A stretch of 64,000 nt of DNA from Pseudomonas sp. GL-B-19 (GCF_019956415.1 NZ_JAHBDK010000108.1:62001-126000), one strand, 5' to 3'. Shown: positions 51,170 through 60,581, counted from the first letter of the stretch. A program made the numbers and translations. Notes: a model not told the origin generated them from the sequence alone.

Positions 51170-52560
51170 CCCAATTGCGCCATCGCCTGGCGGAAGGCCG
51201 GGGGCAGGCTGTCGCCGAAGTGAATTTTGCCGTCTGCCTGGGTAAATATGCCCATTTTTGTCAGCCACTGTTCGAATTCAGGTGCGGGTTTCAGGCCCAG
51301 GGTCTGACGGGCGTAGAGGGCATCGTGGAACGAGGTGGTCTGGTAGTTGAGCATGATGTCGTCGGAGCCAGGGATGCCCATGATGAAGTTGATTCCGGCC
51401 ACGCCCAGCAGGGTCAACAGGGTGTCCATATCGTCCTGGTCGGCTTCGGCGTGGTTGGTGTAACAGATGTCGCAGCCCATCGGCACGCCCAGCAATTTGC
51501 CGCAGAAGTGGTCTTCGAGGCCGGCGCGAATGATCTGTTTGCCGTTGTAGAGGTACTCCGGGCCGATGAAGCCGACAACCGTGTTCACCAGGAACGGCTT
51601 GAAATGTCGCGCCACGGCGTAGGCGCGGGTTTCACAGGTCTGTTGATCGATACCGTGGTGGGCGTTGGCCGACAGTGCGCTGCCCTGACCGGTTTCGAAA
51701 TACATCAGGTTCTGACCCAACGTGCCGCGATTGAGGCTCAAACCGGCGTCATAACCTTCCTTTAAGACATTCAGGTTGATGCCGAAACTGGCATTGGCCG
51801 CTTCGGTGCCGGCAATCGACTGGAACACCAGATCCAGCGGAACCCCGCGATTGATCGCCTCGATCGACGTGGTGACGTGGGTCAGCACGCAGGCCTGGGT
51901 CGGGATTTCATAGCGCTGGATGATCGCGTCAAGCATTTCCAGCATGGCGCAGATCGACGCGATGCTGTCGGTAGCCGGGTTGATGCCGATCATCGCGTCG
52001 CCGTTTCCGTACAGCAGGCCGTCGAGGATGCTCGCCGCGATGCCGGCCGGCTCGTCGGTGGGGTGATTGGGTTGCAGGCGGGTGGATAGCCGGCCGCGCA
52101 ATCCCATGGTGCCGCGAAACCGGGTGACCACGCGGATTTTTTGCGCCACCAGCACCAGGTCCTGGACGCGCATGATCTTCGACACGGCGGCCGCCATTTC
52201 CGGTGTCAGGCCGGGGGCGAGCGCGCGCAGGGTCTGTTCATCGGCGGCATCGCTGAGCAGCCAGTCGCGAAACCCGCCAACGGTGAGATGGCTGACCACG
52301 GCGAAGGCGTGTTTGTCGTGAGTATCGATGATCAGTCGGGTGACCTCATCGGCCTCATAAGGAATCAGTACTTCCTGCAGGAAGTGAGTCAGCGGGATGT
52401 CAGCCAGGGCCATCTGCGCGGCAACACGCTCGCCATCATTGAGCGCAGCGACACCTGCCAGGAAATCACCGGAACGCGCTGGACTGGCCTTGGCCATGAC
52501 GTCCTTGAGGCTCTCGAAGCGATAGGTCTGAGCGCCGACAGAGTGGGCAAATGTGGCCAT
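51166..52560 (-). CDS. eutB: Ethanolamine ammonia-lyase large subunit
   Basis: 464 aa TIM-barrel catalytic subunit. Visible signatures: LQPNHPTDEPAGIAASILDGLLYGNGDAMIGINPATDS, FQSIAGTEAANASFGIN and PMGCDICYTNHAEADQDDMD, which hold substrate- and B12-binding residues. ATG at 52560 after a weak GGAGGACACC. Located between eat and eutC; the whole set from aldehyde dehydrogenase to the GNAT gene reads one way. Confidence 0.95.
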   Translation of the reverse strand: MATFAHSVGAQTYRFESLKDVMAKASPARSGDFLAGVAALNDGERVAAQMALADIPLTHFLQEVLIPYEADEVTRLIIDTHDKHAFAVVSHLTVGGFRDWLLSDAADEQTLRALAPGLTPEMAAAVSKIMRVQDLVLVAQKIRVVTRFRGTMGLRGRLSTRLQPNHPTDEPAGIAASILDGLLYGNGDAMIGINPATDSIASICAMLEMLDAIIQRYEIPTQACVLTHVTTSIEAINRGVPLDLVFQSIAGTEAANASFGINLNVLKEGYDAGLSLNRGTLGQNLMYFETGQGSALSANAHHGIDQQTCETRAYAVARHFKPFLVNTVVGFIGPEYLYNGKQIIRAGLEDHFCGKLLGVPMGCDICYTNHAEADQDDMDTLLTLLGVAGINFIMGIPGSDDIMLNYQTTSFHDALYARQTLGLKPAPEFEQWLTKMGIFTQADGKIHFGDSLPPAFRQAMAQLG

Positions 52561-52611
52561 GGGATGGTGTCCTCCTGAACTGTACAAGTCTTGATAACAC
52601 TGAGATTCCCT

Positions 52612-52639
52612 TGTGGGAGCCAGCAGGCTGGCTCCCACA
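52612..52639. repeat. Short perfect palindrome, REP-derived
   Basis: TGTGGGAGCCAGCAGGCTGGCTCCCACA: a single compact hairpin between eat and eutB, without spacer, so it can fold in the mRNA and separate expression levels. Confidence 0.85.
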
Positions 52640-52700
52640 GGTGAACTGCGTGCACTTCAATATGGCAGGCGCCGGGCGATTGGCCCGGCGCCGGTACAAC

Positions 52701-54071
52701 TCAAATGCCTTCGAGCATCGCGTCGGCCGGCGCATCGGCGCGTTGTTTGGCGGTCAACTGGAAATACAGGTAACCGGCCGCCATGAAGCCGAGGAACACA
52801 CAGCCGATCAGCGTGTTGAACCAGGCCATTGCTACCAGGCACACCACCGCCAGAAACAGCGCAATCCCCGGGACAATCGGATAGCCCGGTGCGCGGAAGG
52901 TGCGTTCCAGGTTCGGTTCGGTTTTACGCAGTTTGAACAGGCTCAGCATACTGATGATGTACATCACGATGGCACCGAATACCGACATGGTGATCATCGC
53001 TGCCGTCAGCGTCATGCCTTGCAGGTTGACCAGGCCATCGCTGTATATCGCCGCGATGCCGATCACACCACCGGCCAGAATGGCGCGGTGCGGGGTCTGG
53101 AAGCGCGAGAGTTTGGCCAGGCCGCTGGGCAGGTATCCGGCACGCGCCAGGGCGAAGAACTGTCGCGAGTAGCCGAGGATGATCCCGTGAAAGCTCGCCA
53201 CCAGGCCGAACAGACCAATCCAGACCAGCATGTGCATCCAGGTCGAGTTGTTGCCGACCACGGCTTTCATCGCCTGGGGCAGCGGGTCGTTGATGTTCGA
53301 CAGTTGACGCCAGTCACCGACGCCGCCGGCCATCACCATCACGCCGATGGCCAAAAACACCAGGGTCAGAATGCCGCTGACGTAAGCCTTGGGAATCGTG
53401 CGTTTCGGATCCTTGGCTTCTTCAGCTGCCATCGCCGCCCCCTCAATCGCGAGGAAAAACCAGATCGCGAAGGGAATGGCGGCAAAAATGCCGGGAATGG
53501 AAGCGATGGTGAACTCATTGGAACCCGACCAGCCATTCAGCACGAAGTTACTGAAGCTGAAGCCCGGCGCAACCACGCCCATGAACACCAGCAACTCGGC
53601 GACCGCCAGCACGGTGACCACCAGTTCAAAGGTGGCGGCGATGCTGACGCCAAGGATGTTCAGGCCCATGAACACGAAATACGCACCAACGGCGGCGATC
53701 TTGGGGTCAAGTTCCGGGTATTGCACGTTGAGGTAAGCGCCAATAGCCATCGCAATGGCCGGGGGCGCAAACACGAATTCGATCAGGGTGGCGATACCGG
53801 CGATCAATCCGCCTTTCTCACCAAACGCCCGCCGGCTGTAGGCGAATGGCCCTCCCGCGTGGGGAATCGCGGTCGTCAGTTCGGTGAAGCTGAAGATGAA
53901 GCAGGTGTACATCGTCGCCACCATCAGGGCGGTGACGAGAAAGCCCAATGTGCCTGCGGTGCCCCAGCCGTAACTCCAGCCGAAGTACTCGCCAGAAATC
54001 ACCAGGCCGACGGCAATACCCCATAGATGCAGGGTGCCGAGTGTGGGTTTGAGCTGTGTAGAAGAAGTCAT
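52701..54071 (-). CDS. eat: Ethanolamine permease
   Basis: 456 aa APC-superfamily transporter with about 12 membrane helices. Family marks: LWGIAVGLVISGEYFGWSYGWG near the start, TELTTAIPHAGGPFAYSRRAFGE in the first loop, and AMAAEEAKDPKRTIPKAY. ATG at 54071 with GAGGACTT before it. Lies between the aldehyde dehydrogenase gene and eutB. Confidence 0.93.
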   Translation of the reverse strand: MTSSTQLKPTLGTLHLWGIAVGLVISGEYFGWSYGWGTAGTLGFLVTALMVATMYTCFIFSFTELTTAIPHAGGPFAYSRRAFGEKGGLIAGIATLIEFVFAPPAIAMAIGAYLNVQYPELDPKIAAVGAYFVFMGLNILGVSIAATFELVVTVLAVAELLVFMGVVAPGFSFSNFVLNGWSGSNEFTIASIPGIFAAIPFAIWFFLAIEGAAMAAEEAKDPKRTIPKAYVSGILTLVFLAIGVMVMAGGVGDWRQLSNINDPLPQAMKAVVGNNSTWMHMLVWIGLFGLVASFHGIILGYSRQFFALARAGYLPSGLAKLSRFQTPHRAILAGGVIGIAAIYSDGLVNLQGMTLTAAMITMSVFGAIVMYIISMLSLFKLRKTEPNLERTFRAPGYPIVPGIALFLAVVCLVAMAWFNTLIGCVFLGFMAAGYLYFQLTAKQRADAPADAMLEGI

Positions 54072-54195
54072 AAGTCCTCGCTGTCTTTTTATTGTTTGAT
54101 CTTTTGGACTTGCGGTACGACGTTTTAGCTGTGAAGCGGGCACGCAAAGCCCGTGCCAGAGCGGCCAGGGCGATGTTTTGGGTGCCTTCGATGAC

Positions 54196-54267
54196 GCCAT
54201 CGCGAGCAGGCTCGCTCCCACAGGGGGAACGCGGTGCAAATGTGGGAGCGAGCCTGCTCGCGATAGC
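54196..54267. repeat. REPIN (GCGAGCCTGCTCGC type)
   Basis: GCCATCGCGAGCAGGCTCGC and the complement GCGAGCCTGCTCGCGATAGC enclose GGGGGAACGCGGTGCAAA. Between the aldehyde dehydrogenase gene and eat, inside the operon. Confidence 0.92.
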
Positions 54268-54310
54268 TATAGAAAGGGCGATGCAGAACTCCCTGCACCG
54301 CCCCCGGTTT

Positions 54311-55831
54311 TTAGAAGAAGCCCAGCGGATTGATGTCGTAGCTCACCAGCAGGTTTTTGGTTTGCTGATAGTGATCTAGCATCATTTTGTGGGTTTCACG
54401 GCCGACGCCGGACTTTTTGTAGCCACCGAACGCGGCGTGCGCCGGGTACAGGTGGTAGCAGTTGGTCCACACACGACCGGCCTTGATGGCGCGGCCCATG
54501 CGATAGGCGCGGTTGATGTCGCGGGTCCAGAGGCCGGCGCCCAGGCCGAACTCGGTGTCGTTGGCGATGGCCAGGGCTTCGGCTTCGTCCTTGAAGGTGG
54601 TGATGCTCACCACCGGGCCAAAGATTTCTTCCTGGAACACGCGCATTTTGTTGGTGCCCTTGAGCAGGGTCGGCTGGATGTAATACCCGGTCGCCAGGCT
54701 GCCCTCGAGTTTTTCTACCTTGCCGCCGGTCAGCAGCTCGGCGCCTTCGCCCTTGGCGATTTCCAGGTACGAAAGGATTTTGTCGAATTGCTGTTCGGAC
54801 GCCTGGGCGCCGACCATGGTGTCGGTGTCCAGCGGGTCGCCACGTTTGATCGACAGGACTTTTTTCATCACCTCTTTCATGAAGTCGTCGTAGATCGACT
54901 CTTGCACCAGCGCGCGAGACGGGCAGGTGCAGACTTCGCCTTGGTTGAAGAATGCGAGCACCAGACCTTCAGCGGCTTTTTCGATGAAGGACGGTTCGGC
55001 CTTCATGATGTCTTCGAAGAAGATGTTCGGCGATTTGCCACCCAGCTCCACGGTGGACGGAATGATGTTTTCGGCGGCGCATTTCATGATGTGCGAGCCG
55101 ACCGGGGTCGAGCCGGTGAAGGCGATTTTGGCGATGCGTTTGCTAGTGGCCAGCGCTTCGCCGGCTTCTTTGCCGAAGCCTTGCACGATGTTCAGCACGC
55201 CGGGTGGCAGCAGGTCGCCGATCAGCTCCATCAGTACCGTAATGCCCAGCGGGGTTTGCTCGGCAGGCTTGAGGACCACGCAGTTACCGGCGGCCAGGGC
55301 CGGGGCGAGTTTCCAGGCGGCCATCAGGATCGGGAAGTTCCACGGGATGATCTGCCCGACCACGCCCAGTGGCTCGTGGATGTGATAGGCGACGGTGTTG
55401 CCGTCGATCTCGGCAGCGCTGCCTTCCTGTGCGCGGATGCAACCGGCAAAGTAGCGGAAATGGTCAGCAGCCAGCGGGATGTCGGCGTTGAGGGTTTCGC
55501 GAACGGCTTTGCCGTTGTCCCAGGATTCGGTGATTGCCAGCAGTTCCAGGTTTTGCTCGATGCGGTCGGCGATTTTCAGCAGCACCAGCGAACGCGCCTG
55601 GGCGGACGTAGCGCCCCAGGCATCGGCAGCGGCGTGGGCAGCGTCCAGGGCCTTGTCGATGTCTTCGGCGGTGGAGCGCGGGAATTCGGCAATCGGTTGG
55701 CCATTCACTGGCGAGGTATTGGTGAAGTACTGACCTTTGACAGGCGCGACGAACTCGCCGCCGATGTAGTTACCGTATTTGCTCTTGAACGAAACGATAG
55801 CGCCTTCAGTACCGGGGTGAGCGTAACGCAT
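54311..55831 (-). CDS. NAD-dependent aldehyde dehydrogenase for ethanolamine-derived acetaldehyde
   Basis: 506 aa. ALDH catalytic Glu in STVELGGKSPNIFF and catalytic Cys in NQGEVCTCPSR, with IIPWNFPILMAAWKLAPALAAGN and FTGSTPVG for NAD binding. Length and sequence are of the ExaC/AldB acetaldehyde dehydrogenase type. First gene of the operon, behind a sigma-54 promoter, so it oxidises the acetaldehyde made by EutBC to acetate. ATG at 55831 after GGAGACAAC. The symbol differs between strains and is left blank. Confidence 0.92.
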   Translation of the reverse strand: MRYAHPGTEGAIVSFKSKYGNYIGGEFVAPVKGQYFTNTSPVNGQPIAEFPRSTAEDIDKALDAAHAAADAWGATSAQARSLVLLKIADRIEQNLELLAITESWDNGKAVRETLNADIPLAADHFRYFAGCIRAQEGSAAEIDGNTVAYHIHEPLGVVGQIIPWNFPILMAAWKLAPALAAGNCVVLKPAEQTPLGITVLMELIGDLLPPGVLNIVQGFGKEAGEALATSKRIAKIAFTGSTPVGSHIMKCAAENIIPSTVELGGKSPNIFFEDIMKAEPSFIEKAAEGLVLAFFNQGEVCTCPSRALVQESIYDDFMKEVMKKVLSIKRGDPLDTDTMVGAQASEQQFDKILSYLEIAKGEGAELLTGGKVEKLEGSLATGYYIQPTLLKGTNKMRVFQEEIFGPVVSITTFKDEAEALAIANDTEFGLGAGLWTRDINRAYRMGRAIKAGRVWTNCYHLYPAHAAFGGYKKSGVGRETHKMMLDHYQQTKNLLVSYDINPLGFF

Positions 55832-55895
55832 GATGTTGTCTCCTTGGCTTTTGTATTTATAAGAAGAGGCGCATGTGCGCTTGTTATAAGCGTAG

Positions 55896-55911
55896 AGCAA
55901 AGGTCGGGCCA
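55896..55911 (-). promoter_or_regulatory. Sigma-54 (-24/-12) promoter of the ethanolamine operon
   Basis: Minus strand reads TGGCCC-GACCT-TTGCT: GG at -24 and GC at -12 with the required ten-base spacing (consensus TGGCAC-N5-TTGCA). Transcription would start near 55885, 54 bases before the aldehyde dehydrogenase ATG. RpoN and EatR control of this operon is known in P. aeruginosa. Confidence 0.85.
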
Positions 55912-55973
55912 CTGCCTTGCAAGTCAGGCAAATCAAGGCCTTGCGTGGTTTTTGTCGGACCGGCGGGCAGCGC

Positions 55974-56035
55974 CTGTGACGGTTTCGGTACAGCGTGCGT
56001 GACACTTTGTACCGCTAGTGGCACAGCCTGTGACT
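55974..56035. promoter_or_regulatory. Candidate EatR enhancer sites
   Basis: An inverted repeat CGGTACA (55986-55992) / TGTACCG (56008-56014) and three TGTGAC/GTGAC repeats (55975, 56000, 56030 region) lie 60-125 bases upstream of the sigma-54 promoter, where enhancer-binding proteins act. Assignment to EatR rests on position and repetition only. Confidence 0.5.
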
Positions 56036-56096
56036 GACGAGTCTCGACAGCATTGCAATGCGGGCCCGGCTGGAGGATGCTCGGACTCGCGCTCTA

Positions 56097-56216
56097 TGTA
56101 GCAGCTGCCGAAGGCTGCGTCAGAGTGCGAAGCGCTCTCTTCGGTTTAGCCCTGAAACAGGGGATACAGGTTTACGACCGCTTCGCGGCCGGACGCAGCC
56201 TTCGGCAGCTGCTACA
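56097..56216. repeat. Inverted repeat element with GTAGCAGCTGCCGAAGGCTG ends
   Basis: TGTAGCAGCTGCCGAAGGCT at left and AGCCTTCGGCAGCTGCTACA at right form long complementary arms about 70 bases apart, with a CTTCGCGGCC/GCGAAGCGC part inside. A REPIN of a further family. It ends 38 bases before the eatR ATG. Confidence 0.88.
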
Positions 56217-56254
56217 CGGGGGCGAGCCAGACCCTGCGGGGAGAATAATAAGAA

Positions 56255-58168
56255 ATGCACGACAACCATTTGAGTCGCCATGCCCAGCAAGTCCTGACCG
56301 TGACTCAGGGCAAATCGCACCTGCACGGCCCTGGCAGCGATCCGTCCATCGCCCGATCCTGGCTGCGTTGTCTTGAGGACTATCACCTCGACCCGGCCCT
56401 GACGATGGCGCCCACCGTGTTGGAACATGGCCGCGTGCTGGAAAGCCGCGAGCGTTTGCAGCAGGTGCTGCACATCGCCGGCAATGAAATGTCCAGCCTC
56501 CACCAACAGCTCTCCGGCGCTGGTCACGCGGTGCTGCTGACGGATGCCCGTGGTGTGATCCTCAATTGCGTCACCGCTCCCGCCGAACGGAAGATTTTCG
56601 AACGCGCCGGCCTTTGGCTTGGTGCCGACTGGAGCGAAGCCTGCGAAGGCACCAACGGCATCGGCACCTGCCTGGTGGAGCGTCAGTCGCTGACCATTCA
56701 TCAGGACGAACACTTTCGCGGACGCCACACCGGCCTGACCTGCTCGGCGAGCCCGGTGTTCGACCCACACGGCGAACTGCTGGCGGTGCTCGACGTGTCC
56801 TCGGCGCGCCACGATGTATCGCGCCAGAGCCAGTTCCACACCATGGCCCTGGTCAATCTGTCGGCGAAGATGATTGAGAGCTGTTATTTCCTGCGCTACT
56901 TCGACAATCAATGGTTGCTGCGTTTTCACTTGCAGGCCGAGTCCGTCGGGTTGTTCAGCGAGGGGCTGCTGGCATTCGACGGGGAAGGGCGGATTTGCGC
57001 GGTCAATCAAAGCGCACTGAACCTGCTCGGGCACATTCGCGGTGGCTTGTTGGGTAAACCGGTGGAAGCGTTTTTCGATTGTTCGCTGGATGAGTTGCTT
57101 GGCCGTGCCAGTGTGAATGCCAATGCCAGTTGGCCCCTGCGCACCCGCGACGGCCGTAGTCTGTTTGCCGTGTTGCGTGGGCAGCCGCGCAGCATTCCAG
57201 TACCCGTTGTGCAAAGCCCGACGATTGCCGAACGTCCACGGCTGTCGGGCATCTGCATCGGTGATACCGCGTTGCAGGAGGATTTTCGCAAGTCGCTGCG
57301 GGTATTCGAGCGCGATGTCCCGCTGCTGATCAACGGCGAAACCGGTTCCGGCAAAGAGGCGTTCGCCAAAGCCGTGCACCAGGCCAGTCAACGGGCGGAA
57401 AAAGCCTTCGTCGCCCTTAACTGTGCGGCCATTCCTGAAAGCCTGATCGAGAGCGAATTGTTCGGCTATCGCGGCGGCAGCTTCACCGGCGCGCGCAAGG
57501 AAGGCATGCGAGGCAAGTTGCAGCAGGCCGATGGCGGGACCCTGTTTCTCGACGAAATCGGCGACATGCCGCTGGCCTTGCAGACCCGGCTTTTAAGGGT
57601 GTTGGAAGACCGGCAGGTGGTGCCGATTGGCGGGGAGCCGGAAGCGGTCAACGTGCGAATCATCAGCGCTACTCACCGTAATCTGCTGGATCGGGTGCAG
57701 GACGGCAGCTTCCGTGAGGATTTGTATTACCGGCTCAATGGGCTGGAAGTGGCGTTGCCGGCGTTGCGCGAGCGTAGTGATAAATCCCAGCTACTCGATT
57801 TCTTGTTGGCGGAAGAGGCGGGCGGGGAAACCGTCGTGATCGACGGGCCGGCGCGGGAAGCTTTGTTGGGTTTTGCCTGGCCGGGCAACGTGCGGCAATT
57901 GCGCAATGTGCTGCGCACCTTGGCGGCATTGTGTGACGGCGGGCGGATCGGGCTGGAGGATTTGCCAGCGATGATTCGTCAGGCGCGGCCGGCGGTTGCA
58001 TGGGCGGTGGAAGAGCCGTCCGAACATCCGTTGGACGATGCCGAGCGGCTGGCGTTGTTGAATGCGCTGGAGCACACGCGTTGGCATATGACCCATACCG
58101 CTGAGCGCTTGGGTGTCAGCCGTAACACGCTATACAGAAAGCTGCGTAAACACGGTATTGCCCGCTAA
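56255..58168 (+). CDS. eatR: Sigma-54-dependent activator EatR (AcoR family)
   Basis: 637 aa enhancer-binding protein. N-terminal GAF-type sensor (about residues 70-220, ACEGTNGIGTCLVE and TCSASPVFDPHGELLAVLD), a PAS-like region (230-310), AAA+ domain with Walker A NGETGSGKEAFAKAVH, the sigma-54 contact loop as GSFTGA instead of GAFTGA, Walker B GGTLFLDEIGDMP, and a C-terminal Fis-type HTH (HMTHTAERLGVSRNTLYRKL). Divergent from the ethanolamine operon, matching PA4021. ATG at 56255. The likely signal is ethanolamine or a product. Confidence 0.92.
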   Translation: MHDNHLSRHAQQVLTVTQGKSHLHGPGSDPSIARSWLRCLEDYHLDPALTMAPTVLEHGRVLESRERLQQVLHIAGNEMSSLHQQLSGAGHAVLLTDARGVILNCVTAPAERKIFERAGLWLGADWSEACEGTNGIGTCLVERQSLTIHQDEHFRGRHTGLTCSASPVFDPHGELLAVLDVSSARHDVSRQSQFHTMALVNLSAKMIESCYFLRYFDNQWLLRFHLQAESVGLFSEGLLAFDGEGRICAVNQSALNLLGHIRGGLLGKPVEAFFDCSLDELLGRASVNANASWPLRTRDGRSLFAVLRGQPRSIPVPVVQSPTIAERPRLSGICIGDTALQEDFRKSLRVFERDVPLLINGETGSGKEAFAKAVHQASQRAEKAFVALNCAAIPESLIESELFGYRGGSFTGARKEGMRGKLQQADGGTLFLDEIGDMPLALQTRLLRVLEDRQVVPIGGEPEAVNVRIISATHRNLLDRVQDGSFREDLYYRLNGLEVALPALRERSDKSQLLDFLLAEEAGGETVVIDGPAREALLGFAWPGNVRQLRNVLRTLAALCDGGRIGLEDLPAMIRQARPAVAWAVEEPSEHPLDDAERLALLNALEHTRWHMTHTAERLGVSRNTLYRKLRKHGIAR

Positions 58169-58181
58169 ATTGCGTCGCGCC

Positions 58182-58248
58182 CCATCGCGGGCAAGCCCGC
58201 TCCCACAGGATTTTCGGTGACCTGTGGGAGCGGGCTTGCCCGCGATGG
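58182..58248. repeat. REPIN (GCGGGCAAGC type)
   Basis: CCATCGCGGGCAAGCCCGCT and the complement GGGCTTGCCCGCGATGG around AGGATTTTCGGTGACC. Between eatR and mpl. Confidence 0.93.
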
Positions 58249-58325
58249 CGTCCGTGAGACCGAAACACAAGGTGCGATTTTCCCCTCCCTACGCTAACCT
58301 GCGGCCATGTTTTACGAGGTCGACT

Positions 58326-59675
58326 ATGCACATTCATATTCTGGGTATCTGCGGCACTTTCATGGGTTCGATGGCGGTGTTGGCCAAAGAGCTGGGCCAT
58401 CACGTGACCGGCTCCGATGCCAACGTCTATCCGCCGATGAGCACTCAACTTGAGGCTCAGGGCATTGAGTTGACCCAAGGCTACGACCCTTCCCAGCTCG
58501 ATCCGGCACCGGACCTGGTGGTGATCGGCAACGCCATGTCGCGCGGCAACCCGGCCGTCGAATACGTGCTGAACAAAGGTCTGCCGTACGTTTCCGGCCC
58601 GCAATGGCTGGCCGATCATGTGTTGCAAGGTCGCTGGGTGCTGGCCGTCGCCGGTACTCATGGCAAAACCACCACCAGCAGCATGCTCGCCTGGGTGCTG
58701 GAGCACGCGGGCATGAGCCCGGGCTTCCTGATCGGCGGCGTGCCGCAGAATTTCTCGGTGTCGGCGCGCTTGGGCGGCACACCGTTCTTCGTGATCGAAG
58801 CCGACGAATATGACAGCGCCTTCTTCGATAAACGCTCCAAGTTCGTTCACTACCGCCCGCGCACGGCGATCCTGAATAACCTTGAGTTCGATCATGCGGA
58901 CATCTTCCCTGATCTGCCGGCCATCGAGCGGCAATTCCACCATTTGGTGCGGACCATTCCAAGCGAAGGCCTGGTGATCCATCCGACCACCGAACCGGCG
59001 TTGCAACGTGTCATCGAAATGGGCTGCTGGACCCCTGTGCAGACCACCGGTGCTGGCGGTCAGTGGCAGGTCAAACTGCTCAGCGAAGACGGTTCGAAGT
59101 TTGAAGTGATGTTCGAAGGCGTCGCCCAAGGCGTGGTCGAGTGGGACATGACCGGTCAGCACAACGTCGCCAATGCCTTGGCTACATTGGCGGCCGCGCG
59201 TCATGTCGGCGTAGTGCCTTCCATGGGCATCGCCGCGTTGAGCGCGTTCAAAAGCGTGAAGCGCCGGATGGAAAAAGTCGCCGACGTACGCGGCATCACC
59301 ATTTATGACGACTTCGCGCATCACCCGACCGCCATCGCCACCACCCTTGATGGCCTGCGCAAACGCATCGGCGATGCGCCATTGATCGCGATCATCGAGC
59401 CGCGCTCCAATTCCATGAAGCTCGGCGCGCACCGCGACGGCTTGCCGGAAAGCGTGGTCGATGCCGATCAGGTGATCTGGTATGGCCCGGCCAACCTCGG
59501 TTGGGACCTGGCCGGCACGGCAGCGCTGTGCACTGTGCCGTCGGTTGTCAGCGATTCGCTGGAAGGCATCATCGAACGCGTGAAGAGCCAGGCCCAGCCC
59601 GGCACCCACGTGGTGATCATGAGCAATGGCGGCTTCGGTGGCCTGCACGGCAAACTCGCCGAGGCGCTGCAATGA
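58326..59675 (+). CDS. mpl: UDP-N-acetylmuramate:L-alanyl-gamma-D-glutamyl-meso-diaminopimelate ligase
   Basis: 449 aa Mur-ligase-family enzyme that reattaches the recycled murein tripeptide to UDP-MurNAc. ATP loop AVAGTHGKTTTSSMLAW, carbamylated-Lys/Mg region EADEYDSAFFDKRSKF, and DDFAHHPTAIATTL in the last domain. N-terminal MHIHILGICGTFMGSMAVLA is the Mpl start, so ATG at 58326 is used although the frame is open earlier. ATGA overlap with ubiX. Confidence 0.96.
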   Translation: MHIHILGICGTFMGSMAVLAKELGHHVTGSDANVYPPMSTQLEAQGIELTQGYDPSQLDPAPDLVVIGNAMSRGNPAVEYVLNKGLPYVSGPQWLADHVLQGRWVLAVAGTHGKTTTSSMLAWVLEHAGMSPGFLIGGVPQNFSVSARLGGTPFFVIEADEYDSAFFDKRSKFVHYRPRTAILNNLEFDHADIFPDLPAIERQFHHLVRTIPSEGLVIHPTTEPALQRVIEMGCWTPVQTTGAGGQWQVKLLSEDGSKFEVMFEGVAQGVVEWDMTGQHNVANALATLAAARHVGVVPSMGIAALSAFKSVKRRMEKVADVRGITIYDDFAHHPTAIATTLDGLRKRIGDAPLIAIIEPRSNSMKLGAHRDGLPESVVDADQVIWYGPANLGWDLAGTAALCTVPSVVSDSLEGIIERVKSQAQPGTHVVIMSNGGFGGLHGKLAEALQ

Positions 59676-60304
59676 GCAGCGGCCCGGATCGCATCACGCT
59701 GGCCATGACCGGTGCTTCCGGCGCCCAGTACGGTTTGCGCCTGCTCGATTGCCTGGTGCGTGAAGATCGCGAAGTGCACTTCCTGATTTCCAAGGCGGCA
59801 CAACTGGTGATGGCGACCGAGACGGATGTTTCGTTGCCGTCCAAACCGCAGATGATGCAGGCCTTCCTCACCGAATACACCGGCGCTGCAGCCGGGCAAA
59901 TCAAGGTGTATGGCAAGGAAGACTGGATGTCGCCGGTGGCTTCGGGCTCCGGTGCGCCCGCAGCGATGGTCGTGGTGCCATGTTCCACGGGGACGCTGTC
60001 GGCTATTGCGACCGGTGCCTGCAACAACCTGATCGAACGTGCCGCCGACGTCACCTTGAAGGAGCGTCGCCAGTTGATTCTGGTCCCGCGTGAAGCGCCG
60101 TATTCGAGCATCCATCTGGAGAATATGCTCAAGCTGTCGAACATGGGCGTGACGATCATGCCGGCTTCGCCGGGCTTCTATCATCAGCCGCAGACGATTG
60201 ATGACCTGATCGACTTTGTCGTGGCGCGGATTCTCAATCTGTTGAACATTCCGCAGGACATGCTGCCACGCTGGGGTGAGCACCATTTGAGCAGCGATGA
60301 ATAA
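59672..60304 (+). CDS. ubiX: Flavin prenyltransferase UbiX
   Basis: 210 aa, makes prenylated FMN for the UbiD decarboxylase of ubiquinone synthesis. Motifs: TLAMTGASGAQYGLRLLDCL, VVPCSTGTLSAIATGACNNLIERAADVTLKERR and the LVPREAPYSSIHLENMLKLS segment. ATG overlaps the mpl stop by four bases. Overlaps the next small lipoprotein gene by eight bases. Confidence 0.96.
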   Translation: MSSGPDRITLAMTGASGAQYGLRLLDCLVREDREVHFLISKAAQLVMATETDVSLPSKPQMMQAFLTEYTGAAAGQIKVYGKEDWMSPVASGSGAPAAMVVVPCSTGTLSAIATGACNNLIERAADVTLKERRQLILVPREAPYSSIHLENMLKLSNMGVTIMPASPGFYHQPQTIDDLIDFVVARILNLLNIPQDMLPRWGEHHLSSDE

Positions 60305-60581
60305 GCTACTGATCCTTCTGCTGGTGTTGCAACTGACAGGCTGCGCCACGGCGCGCACCCTTGATGCCGCCAAGCCTGGGGCGCCGCTGGTGTATTCCGG
60401 GACGCGTCTGGATTTGTACGCCATGAACGGTGGGTGCTGTGCCAAGGACCACTTTGGTGCAGAGGCGCCGAGTTACCCTGGCTTGGACCTGCCAGCCAGC
60501 GCGTTGCTCGACACGCTACTATTGCCGTTGTCGTTACTGACGGTGATAGGGGTGAGTTTTCAGGCGACGGGTGGGTTGTAG
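60297..60581 (+). CDS. Small YceK/YidQ-family lipoprotein
   Basis: 94 aa. Lipobox LQLTGCATA with Cys16, then DAAKPGAPLVYSGTRLDLYAMNGGCC and PGLDLPASALLDTLLLPLSLLTVIG, the DUF1375 pattern with a terminal hydrophobic helix. Function unknown. Starts inside the end of ubiX, as in P. aeruginosa (PA4018). Confidence 0.85.
   Translation: MNKLLILLLVLQLTGCATARTLDAAKPGAPLVYSGTRLDLYAMNGGCCAKDHFGAEAPSYPGLDLPASALLDTLLLPLSLLTVIGVSFQATGGL

Noticed and set aside
54389..56002. 537-codon plus-strand frame opposite the aldehyde dehydrogenase
   Set aside because: The dehydrogenase has both catalytic motifs and a sigma-54 promoter; the antisense frame spans the promoter without its own ribosome site.
58116..59672. 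518-codon minus-strand frame opposite mpl
   Set aside because: Antisense of a conserved Mur ligase; no domain and it runs through a REPIN.
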